From Mytilus trossulus (taxonomy: Eukaryota > Mollusca > Bivalvia > Mytilida > Mytilidae), in NCBI RefSeq assembly GCF_036588685.1, contig NC_086376.1, positions 15,825,911 to 15,889,910 of the forward strand: 64,000 nucleotides of DNA, read 5' to 3'. Below the pieces are notes generated by a model. It was not told the DNA's origin. It was given only the letters and a program-made list of their open reading frames with translations, and did not search any database. The position numbers and the translations under genes are program-made. Shown one piece after another: positions 11,589-21,269 of the stretch (position 1 is its first letter; each line of letters opens with the position of its first letter).

Positions 11589-13520
11589 ATATGGCATCTC
11601 AAATAGTTATTTTGCTACAAAATATTATGTTATATTTGCCTTGAACTTGTTGAAGTTGTTTGACAACTGAATTTCTATAAAAAATCAATGAGTTAATACT
11701 GCATTTTACAAGTAGAATATTTTAAATTTAATAGAATCAGCTTGAAGAAAAGATCTATATTCATCTAGTAACGGTGTCATGCGGAATGACCATTAAATTG
11801 TTGTCAATAGCCAAATGAAATTAGTAAAAGCAGTATCGTGATCTGAGATATCTGCTTCCACGGGTTTGGATTTTTTGTTTTGTTTTTAGCAGATAATTTC
11901 TAATGCAACCAAAATGACAGAGTGCTTGAAGTTTAAAAGATGGACGGGAAACTATTTCAACTTTAACTTTATCTGACACAATTAAAACATTCTTACTACG
12001 CTCATCTGATTCAAAATTGAGTAGTTTTTGATCTTTCTAAAATGTTTTGTTGCTACAAAATATACAAGCGCTCCAGTTGAACGACTGCATTTTAGAACGC
12101 GTACAAATACCCGAAACTGAGGGACAACAGTCCAATAATTGTATGTTGTCATTAAATATCAGATAAGAAGCTTCCTCGCTCTAAAAGGGGGAACAAATAT
12201 GTTTACTTGTGTAACTTTTGTAGCATGAACGATGATAAACTTCCTGCATGAACTTCAATTAACAGCTATCGCATGAAACATCTTGATGTTCACCTCATCT
12301 AATCTTTTATTCAATGAAGATACAAAGATCGACTACCCTATACAGGTAAATTGACTCAAAATTTCAGTCGATTTTTTTTCTTTTCTTGGCATATTCAGCA
12401 CTGCGTAAAATTTAACAACTTTTGTCTTTTCTTTAGACTTAATGGAGCAAGTTGCAACGGACTTGACATATCACGGAATATTTACTGAACCTATCCGTCA
12501 ATTTTTTTATTTTACAATAAGACTTTTCTGACAAAATATATTTGATGTTTTTAAAATAACAAAAACATCGAATATAAAAACATACAAACAAAGTATGTAG
12601 CATATATCAGTGCACTTTAATTCAAAATATGTGTATATAATAACGAAAAGGTAGTAAATTCATATATCAGTTGAGAGCAAATAGTGGACTAATACACAAA
12701 ATGTGACGGAAGGCAAATGATTCAGTTCCGTGTTGAAATTGAAGTTTTTTATTCCAATCTTTTTCCATTGTTTTCTTAAGGTTTTTTTCATATTTTGGTT
12801 CCCAAATTTTTATCACTTATTAGTTTTATGAAATACAATATGCTTAAAATATTATAGGATCATTTTTATTACTTCTTTGAAGAAGAAACTGAAGTTTGTG
12901 TCTGAATTTGCAATTAAAATTACCTCAATTTTATGCAGTCCAAACTTCGCAAATTTTATAGATTATAAGAAAATGAAATACTGAATAGAATAGTTTGATA
13001 TATAAAAAAAGCTTAAGGAAAAACTATTTCAGTTAAATGTAAGTAAACATACACAATTTTTCATTTTGAAAAAGGGGGGTTGAAACTCTCCAATATACTA
13101 CTAGTCATTAAAACGAATTTTTAGAAAATTGTGACCGTACGAAATTCTGACGACAGGGCAAAAACTAAAGAAGACATATTTGTCATGTTTGTCTTTAAGT
13201 TAAGACCATTTTTAGCCGTGTGTTATTTGGGGAGATTAAACTCGCTATCTAGACGACTTTTTTCACTTCTGTCACAGCACTACTAGTATAACCCAGATAC
13301 AGATGAATCTGAACATTGATGTTCAAATCTATATCTAATTTGATAGCGTTTTTTAAGTGTTTACTACAATGAACATCATATATGACATTCAATGTATGGT
13401 TACACCACTGTTGGACTGTCCAAGGTTAGGGACAGTGTGCGGTGCTGATGCAACATATGATGCTTCATGACGATAAATACTGACTTTTTCTATTGGTAGA
13501 ATATAAACTTTCTAGCCTCT
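11589..13520. other. AT-rich non-genic stretch, nothing recognised
   Basis: No open frame with recognisable content, no RNA gene, and no repeat that I could match elsewhere in the window. It could be intergenic or intron. Confidence 0.35.
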
Positions 13521-14078
13521 AAAGGAGTAGGTTCAGTAAGACCCCTTTTTGGCCTAAAAATAAAGCAGTTTTACAAAATTGTGATAATGTAAGTGTTAAT
13601 CTATTTATTGGAAAGTAGAATGATTCTGCTACATAAATATGGGCTGTTTTTGACAATACCATGCACATATATCGGGTACTAGCATCATGAAGTCATGCTT
13701 AATTACTGAAATCTTCACAATTTTAGCATTTTAGTAAAATTTTAGACGGTTCCTGTTCATTCATTATATTGAAATGTAAGTTGTATTTGATGATAATACA
13801 TAATATATATAAAGGTTGAGGATGAACACGGATGTGGCCACTTTCATTTTTGACAAAAACCATTTGAAAAGTGACGATTTTTGGCAAATTTGATAGATTT
13901 TTCATATGTAAGCTTGAATCTAAGCGTTTTTTAATGACTTAATCAGTTAAAATCTTTCACAAAAACTAATTGAATCAATTGAAATAGATACTTAAGTGTT
14001 TAAAAAGTGTCTAAAGTATTTCGTCAGATGAACTTGAAAATTGAGGCCAAAATCGGCCCTTACCAGACCTACTCCTTT
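13521..14078. mobile_element. Inverted-repeat element, 558 bp
   Basis: AAAGGAGTAGGTTCAGTAAG at 13521 is mirrored by 'CTTACCAGACCTACTCCTTT' ending at 14078; the match continues as 'CCTTTTTGGCC'/'GGCCAAAATCGGCC'-type sequence. No clear target duplication and no transposase. It is probably a MITE or foldback element. The 60-codon minus frame at 13723-13905 has no recognisable product. Confidence 0.5.
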
Positions 14079-14289
14079 GTTTTCTTGTTGCTAAATAGTC
14101 ATTTTGTCATTTCTTGTCACTAAAATTTTTATGTTGCTAATTAGTGAGACAGGTTATATGGAATATCTAAAGCTTACAACAATTGTATAATTGAATAAAT
14201 AAATAACATGCACATTGACATATTTATATATACTCAAATAAAATTTTGAGAGGCATTTAAAATTGTTGTCTATCCAAATAATGCAAATG

Positions 14290-14836
14290 TTGTCCAAATA
14301 TATTGCTTCGAATGCGTCAATGCTGGGTTCTTCTTCTCCTTCTTCTTTCAGTACAGAGTAGGACTCTTCTTGAGTGTAAAAATGACTCTTGCTTGTGAAA
14401 TCACGAGGCCTCCCCTCCTCACTTAATAAAAACTATTTACAGGAAAATTATTTACAAATAAAACTATGTACATCTGGGGTCTAAGGAGTTCTAGGTGTGT
14501 GAAGCTCCTGTCAAGGCCTCTGACAGGATGGTAAGGCTTGCCTTGAACTCTTCTAGTGTAGCTGCTGTTGTGGCTTTTTCCGGTAGAGTGTTCCATTCCC
14601 TGGTTGAACTTGGGAAGAAGGAGTAACTGTATTGGTCTTTTAGAGTGCACTGTTGGTGTATGCCGTGGCCTCCTCTGGTCCTTGAATCTCTGGGTTTGTA
14701 ATAAATTGAGGGGTCAATATCCACCAATCTATTGCGGATCTTGTATGCCATGGTGAGATGGTCTTTACAGCGGTGATCTTTAAGAGGCTCCCATCTTAGT
14801 CTCTCCATTAAGGAACTGACACAACCTGAATTCATT
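14290..14836 (-). mobile_element. Non-LTR retrotransposon remnant (end of ORF2)
   Basis: 14835-14491 (minus) reads as the C-terminal tail of a LINE reverse-transcriptase ORF: 'LRWEPLKDHRCKDHLTMAYK', 'GLVDIDPSIYY'-like, 'YSYSFFPSSTREWNTLP' and 'ATLEEFKASL'. The block Y.YSFFP.(T/S)...WN.LP followed by sldsFK..L is characteristic of jockey/CR1-like ORF2 ends. The frame stops at 14491; AG-rich sequence follows as 3' UTR to about 14290. The copy is 5'-truncated at about 14836 and so is dead on arrival. Confidence 0.7.
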
Positions 14837-15373
14837 TGTATCGACTATACTTATTATGTATTATCAATATGTTATTAATATACAATGAGCCTTAACCATT
14901 TATTGTTGATGAGTTTCAACTTTGTGCTAATAAAATATTTGTAAATGTATAATTTTGTATCTTTAAGCGTTTTTTTTTTTTATCAATCTACCTGTTTGAA
15001 CTTAGTCTTTGTTCGATTTGATTTTATATCAGAATTTAATTGACTTATATTGCATGGCACAGAAAATAATATTTATATATAAAAAAATGAAAAACACCTT
15101 GAGTTGTTACCGGAAATTCTCATTAGGTGGTAAACTTCGAACAAAAACGGATTCAAGTTTCCGGAAGATAAGTTTTGACTCTTTTCAAAAATCATCAGGT
15201 AGAACATTCCATATCTAAAATTATATGTACAATCTTTCAATACAACTAAACCATGTAAGCATGCCCATGGTGAATGTCTATGAGTTTGCGTTAAAAAGTC
15301 AGGATTAATGCGCTACATAGTACACTAATTTAAGATTTCCAGAAAACCGGGAGTTATTTTGGTAGTACCTGTG
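14837..15373. other. Non-genic stretch, nothing recognised
   Basis: AT-rich sequence between the LINE remnant and the foldback element. The 69-codon plus frame at 15009-15218 has no recognisable family. Confidence 0.35.
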
Positions 15374-15791
15374 TTTTCAAGCACAGGTGCTTGAGGACAG
15401 GATCCTGTATGAGCGCGTATGAGCCCCATATAGTCCCTCCCCCCTTTTTTTTTTCCTTTTTTTTTTAATCATTAATCTCAGATTTTTCGATATATATCAC
15501 TTATTTGTACTTATTTGTACCATATATATACTAATATACCATATTTATACTCTAAATATGCATGTTTACTATCAACGTGAATCTCGACTATAGCGCTCTA
15601 TAGTCGAGATTCACGTTGATAGTAAACATGCATATTTGGAGTATAAATATGGTATATTAGTATATATATGGTACAAATAAGTGATATATATCGAAAAATC
15701 TGAGATTAATGATTAAAAAAAAAAAAAAGGGGGGGGAGGGACTATATGGGGCTCATACAGGATCCTGTCCTCAAGCACCTGTGTTTTCAAG
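15374..15791. mobile_element. hAT-like foldback MITE with 8-bp target duplication
   Basis: The 8-bp direct repeat TTTTCAAG (15374-15381 and 15784-15791) flanks a 402-bp element starting CACAGGTGCTTGAGG (15382) and ending in its reverse complement (15783). Nearly the whole element is one palindrome: arm 15382-15593, a 4-nt loop CGCT (15594-15597), arm 15598-15783. Arm differences are small: a 10-bp duplication (GCGTATGAGC region, near 15412) and one extra ACTTATTTGT unit near 15500 in the left arm, plus T/A-run length. The high arm identity implies a young insertion. An 8-bp duplication fits hAT. It encodes nothing. Confidence 0.8.
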
Positions 15792-16139
15792 ATCAGAAAT
15801 TTCATATAAGACTTTCAACATTGGTTGAAAATTGGCATGTAGAAAGGTGATACATGTACAATTCTGGTTTCCTTGAAGTTAAACTTAAGGTAAAATATTC
15901 AGATAGCTGTGAAAATTGCAAGATTCTGTTGAACAGATATGGATTTTTAATTGGTGGTCTGACACCTTTATTTTCGTTTTCCTCCCAAAATAACCCAAAC
16001 TGAATAATCATAAGAAAAGATGACAAATGCGACTATACCTATATAGAACACAGAGGGCAGGCATGATGATTAATTCATTGTAGAAGGAACGAAGGAAGAG
16101 AAGCGACACACAAAATTAGGTCTTTTCGTTCATTAGTAC

Positions 16140-16890
16140 TAGAGCACACCCGTGATATCGCGGGTCCGTGACTGAATTAAAGTATATAACTATGCGCAAG
16201 CCTTATTTTAGTATGAGTATTGTTATCTGATAAGATCATGCCGATTTTAAGATACACAGTTTTCTCTGCTTTCAAATCTTTCTGTTTGAACCCGTCGAAC
16301 TGGAACTTATCAATTATTGGCGATATTAATTATTTGGAAACGTGACAAAATGTCCTGGAATGGGCCGGGTATTTTTAATCAACAAATTTGTCCCATATTA
16401 GTTATGAATAAAGTTGAATGCTTTGATTCGCTGTTTAACGTCATACCCGCTGACAAATTGAAAACTTTACCTATACGCCTTATTTTGTCCAGATTTTTAG
16501 TATTACGGTATTATTAACCTCTTAGAAAGTCTTACTGATTAAAATACTACAATAGGTAACAATTTGACAATTTAGTAGTGTCAACCCTGTGATTATGACC
16601 CGTGTATATAGCATATTAATCCTGAATACACCGTTTGGTGGTGCGCCTGTCAGATGCGGAACGTACAGATAAGGTTATAAGTAACAGGTGAATATACTAT
16701 TGGTATCGGTATCGGACTCGACCCGGAACTTTTTAATTATTGGCAATATTAATTACGTGGAAAACAAAAGGACCTGGAATGATGTAATTTTTGATCTACA
16801 CCTTTGTACTATATTAGTTGTATATAAAGTTGAATTCTTTGATTCGTCGATTTTACGTGATGACGGCTGACAAATTGGACCTCGTCTTTT
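16140..16890 (+). repeat. 'CCCGTGATATCGCGGGT' dispersed element, full-length copy
   Basis: Starts with the hairpin-like end ACACCCGTGATATCGCGGGT and ends near 'GACAAATTGGACCTCGT'. Internally it is a diverged dimer: 'TTATTGGCGATATTAATTA' ... 'AAAGTTGAATGCTTTGATTC' ... 'GCTGACAAATTG' (16314-16460) recurs as 'TTATTGGCAATATTAATTA' ... 'AAAGTTGAATTCTTTGATTC' ... 'GCTGACAAATTG' (16738-16877), offset about 423 bp. Other copies: 30146-30585, 31815-31982 and 37639-38265, all minus. No protein coding is seen. Confidence 0.65.
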
Positions 16891-17419
16891 TAGTATTATA
16901 GATAGATAGATAGATACTCTAACTTTTCTTTTACAGTACTTTGTATATCCCCATCCCTGTTTCACTTTAATTATTGTCAGCTTATTCGAATATGTGCATG
17001 TTTTCTGGCACGTTTGAAATAAATGCAATTCATCTAATGTTTGAATGTAAATTTACACAATCATGTAATTATAAACATTTAGCCATGATGTTTTAAAAAC
17101 CGGAAGAAATGTTTATAAGTGCAACATACGGTATTTTTGGACAAGAAATCAATTTTTCTTACACTTTTAAAATTCAAATGAAGTAAAACAGGAAATCAAT
17201 CTGGTTGACACAACAATGACAATCTGTTACACAGAATAATAGTGGTGCATTTCTTTCCAGTGGGTCTCAATCAACACTGATTTACAGAAATCTTGGTAAG
17301 AATTTAGTCTTAGATGCTTGATTTTTTGTATTAGTTGTTATTGGCTTTGAACAGGCTGTCAGTAACTGTGTGTAGTGGCGGATCCAGAGGGGAGCGTAGA
17401 GGGCGTATCTAATCCAAAA

Positions 17420-17645
17420 TTTCAAAAGTAAAATTACAAAATACTGAACTCCGAGGAAAATTCAAAACGGAAAGTCCCTAATCAAATGGCAAATTCAAAT
17501 GATAAAACACATCAAACGAATGCATGGACAACAACTGTCGTATTCCTGACTAGGTACAGGCATTTTTAAATGTAGAAAATGATGGATTGAACCTGGTTTT
17601 ATAGCCCTAAACCTCTCACTTATATGAAAGTCGCATCACAGTAGA
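17420..17645. repeat. 'AATACTGAACTCCGAGG' dispersed repeat copy
   Basis: Carries AATACTGAACTCCGAGGAAA, 'GGAAAGTCCCTAATCAAATG', 'CAACTGTCGTATTCCTGACT' and 'GATGGATTGAACCTGGTTTT', matching copies at 9738, 48325, 50695, 53240 and 60920. Confidence 0.6.
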
Positions 17646-18374
17646 GTGATTTGGTATGGTTGAGTTGATCAGTTCGTCGAAAAAACGTCACTCAGTCATT
17701 TTGAAATTCAAATTACAGGAACACATTTGCAATTCTGAGCATGAAACATCATGACACCTTCAAAGCGACAAAGGAGTGAGCAAGAACGTATTGACTTCTA
17801 TTTCACAATTCAACCAAAAAGAAAGTTATACTCTATTATAATCTCATGAAAAAAAGTTCCACATTAATATTATTTACCTACGAAATTATAGCTTCAATTA
17901 CATCTTTTATTGCGTCAACTTGTAGATTGTAGACAGTTAACCTGATGATTTCTATTTTTATGTTTTTTACTATTTTTGCGTTCATGTACTTACAATATAT
18001 TTTTGTTTGAATAAGTAATTGTTTTAGACATGTGTATTGATAATGAACATACATGTATCATATTTTTTATAACGTATAATTTCTTTTTAAAATGTTTCAT
18101 AAAAGAGGGTCTGATTAGGGTTAACGGAATACAGAATAATGGGCAAAAATTGCAGAATAAAAGGCCCCAAAAAAAAAGAAAAAAGAAAAAGAGCATAATG
18201 GGGTGCCTAAATATAAAGAATAAAGAATATTGGAAATACAAAATAAAAATTAATGATAATTATCCAGATAAAAAGAATCTATCAATACGAAACACATAAT
18301 CATCGTGCATAATCAACACGAAGAACGTTGGAAATTAATAATTAGCCTGATAACTTGACGTAGTGTAATAAAAA

Positions 18375-18750
18375 TAACGACGTCACGAATTTTGATGTTT
18401 TTTTTTGCCAAAATGTTGAGTTTGCGTCGCTTTTACAGGGAAAACGAAGTCGGTGACCATATTTTTTTTAACATCATCTAATTCGTAAGACAAAGAGGAA
18501 GAAAATGTTAATTTAAAAAAATTCTATGGAGCGGTTTACGTGATTTATACCGGAAACCGAAAATTGTAGAAGAAAAATACAGATTTCCCCTATATATTCA
18601 ATGTAATTTAGTACCCTCTCGGATCATTTTAAAAAATGAATTTTTCTCGAAAACGAAGTCGGTGACATGTACTTTTTTTTTACATTTTCTGATGTATATT
18701 TTCAATATCTAATCGAGTTCTAAATTTAAAAAAATTCTATGGACTAGTTC
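18375..18750. repeat. Diverged tandem duplication, ~211-bp period
   Basis: AAAACGAAGTCGGTGAC occurs at about 18440 and 18651, each followed by a T-run and, ~80 bp later, 'TTTAAAAAAATTCTATGGA' (about 18513 and 18725). No gene is seen. Confidence 0.5.
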
Positions 18751-19469
18751 ATTTACTGATACTTGACCTTAAGTAGTTCATCATATTAACTAACATATAG
18801 TCTTCATAGCCCTTTTCTCACGGATTATTTTCCAATTTGCCCGTGGTGTTATTTTTGTTGCAAAAATGCCAGGCCAAAGGACAAAAATTGAAATTAGATA
18901 AAATAAATGTGTTGAAAATAGTCAATTTATTTATTTATTAATTTAGCAGCCAATGCACATTAAAATAGTCAGTTGTTGAGATGTCGCTTACGACAAATAT
19001 TTTTGATGTGGTCACTGGTGATTAAAATCAAGTTAAGTTGATAGTCAATATCAATACCTTAAAGTTTACAATCTCATCACAAGATATTTTTTACTGACTG
19101 TATATTAAAAACAGGCTTTTTGCAAATATTTTATTTCCAACTAAAATGGCTAGGAATTTATCAGGATTTGTCTGCATACAAATAAACAAAAACCTATCAG
19201 TAAAAACCAAGGAATTGCAATAAAATATAATATGTCATTTATAAAAATATTAAATAACAAAGGTCCGAGGATTGAGACTTGGGATGTCACCAACTGCCGA
19301 GTACTCCCTGAAGTTTGATTTGGTGCCTACGATCTGTAAGATAATTTTGAAGTAATTACATTGATTTTGAAGAAAGACCGTAGGCAGATATTAGACCTAA
19401 TGTCAAAGGCTTTCAAAAGACCCATAAGTATTGCCGCCACATACTATCATTTACACCACCATAAAATCT
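18751..19469. other. Non-genic stretch, nothing recognised
   Basis: AT-rich sequence with no recognisable coding or RNA gene, upstream of the duplicated 5' flank of the broken GT61 copy. Confidence 0.35.
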
Positions 19470-19816
19470 ATCTTCGATGAAAACTTTTTTCCTCTTTTTT
19501 TTAATCGGGATGCTATATTTCAAATTGTTCGTTTGTATCAGAGACATATATATATTGTATTATATGTCTCTGTTTGTATTGAATAATGCTTTTACTTGTT
19601 TTTTAAATATATGTCCTCACTATTTCAGATATTGTCTGACATTTGTGATGGGATTGCCCCACTAGAATAGCACACCTGGCCAATATACGCTCATGAGCTA
19701 GATCGGAAATTCTTTCACTAGTTTAGTAGCAGTTGACTTGTTGCACAACAATTCTGAGTTCGGGACTCATAGGAGACAATGTGATTTTCTGATAAAAATA
19801 ATGCTCTCCAGTTACA
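19470..19816 (+). promoter_or_regulatory. 5' flank of broken GT61 copy (homologous to 42510-42800)
   Basis: Aligns by eye with the sequence upstream of the intact GT61 gene: 'TTTTTAAATATATGTCCTC' then 'ATTTCAGATATTGTCTGACA' here, against 'GTTTAAATATATATCCTCC' then 'TTTTCAGATGTTGTCTTACA' there, and 'ATGCTCTCC(A/G)GTTACA' in both just before the minisatellite position. The duplicated block therefore includes presumed promoter/leader sequence as well as the coding exon. The 'TTTCAG' in both copies could be a splice acceptor of a leader intron. No TATA box is clear. Confidence 0.45.
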
Positions 19817-21237
19817 CATTGAACATCTCATAGCATCTCGAGTAGTGTTGCCACATTGACGGACGGATATTGAACATCTCTTAGCATCTCGAGTAGTGAC
19901 GCCACATCGACTGACGGATATTGAACATCTCATAGCATCTCGAGTAGTGTTGCCACATTGACGGACGGATATTGAACATCTCTTAGCATCTCGAGTAGTG
20001 ACGCCACATCGACTGACGGATATTGAACATCTCAGAGCATCTCGAGTAGTGTTGCCACATTGACGGACGGATATTGAACATCTCTTAGCATCTCGAGTAG
20101 TGACGCCACATCGACTGACGGATATTGACCATCTCAGAGCATCTCGAGTAGTGTTGCCACATTGACGGACGGATATTGAACATCTCTTAGCATCTCGAGT
20201 AGTGTTGCCACATTAACTGACGGATATTGAACATCTCAGAGCATCTCGAGTAGTGTTGCCACATTGACGGACGGATATTGAACACTTCAGAGCATCTCGA
20301 GTAGTGTTGCCACATTAACTGACGGATATTAAAAATCTCAGAGCATCTCCAGTAGTGTTGCCACATTGACGGACGGATATTGAACACTTCAGAGCATCTC
20401 GAGTAGTGTTGCCACATTAACTGACGGATATTGAAAATCTCAGAGCATCTCGAGTAGTGTTGCCACATTGACGGACGGATATTGAACATCTCTTAGCATC
20501 TCGAGTAGTGACGCCACATCGACTGACGGATATTGACCATCTCAGAGCATCTCGAGTAGTGTTGCCACATTGACGGACGGATATTGAACATCTCTTAGCA
20601 TCTCGAGTAGTGTTGCCACATTAACTGACGGATATTGAACATCTCAGAGCATCTCGAGTAGTGTTGCCACATTGACGGACGGATATTGAACACTTCAGAG
20701 CATCTCGAGTAGTGTTGCCACATTAACTGACGGATATTGAACATCTCAGAGCATCTCCAGTAGTGTTGCCACATTGACGGACGGATATTGAACACTTCAG
20801 AGCATCTCGAGTAGTGTTGCCACATTAACTGACGGATATTGAAAATCTCAGAGCATCTCGAGTAGTGTTGCCACATTGACGGACGGATATTGAACATCTC
20901 TTAGCATCTCGAGTAGTGACGCCACATCGACTGACGGATATTGAACATCTCAGAGCATCTCGAGTAGTGTTGCCACATTGACGGACGGATATTGAACATC
21001 TCTTAGCATCTCGAGTAGTGACGCCACATCGACTGACGGATATTGAACACTTCAGAGCATCTCGAGTAGTGACGCCACATCGACTGACGGATATTGAACA
21101 CCTCAGAGCATCTCGAGTAGTGTTTCCATATTGACTGACGGATATTGAACATCTCATAGCATCTCCAGTAGTGTTTCCATATTGACTGACGGATATTGAA
21201 CATATCAGAGCATCTCGAGTAGTGTTGCCACATTGAC
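19817..21237. repeat. 51-bp minisatellite, about 28 units
   Basis: Units are built from AGCATCTCGAGTAGTG, then (T/AC)GCCACAT(T/C), then (G)AC(G/T)GACGGATATTGAACATCTC. At least three subtypes alternate: GTTGCCACATTGACGG, GACGCCACATCGACTG and GTTGCCACATTAACTG, giving a 102-bp higher-order period in places. Because 51 is a multiple of three, frames stay open on the minus strand without being genes. The array ends 30 bp before the ATG of the broken GT61 copy. The intact gene has a single diverged unit at the equivalent place (about 42795-42830), so the array arose by expansion of a leader or promoter segment. Confidence 0.9.
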
Positions 21238-21269
21238 GCGGACGGGTGCTGTTTTGATAGAAGAACACG

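Noticed and set aside
19817-21237. Possible CRISPR array
   Set aside because: Units are contiguous with no unique spacers, and the genome is animal; it is a minisatellite.
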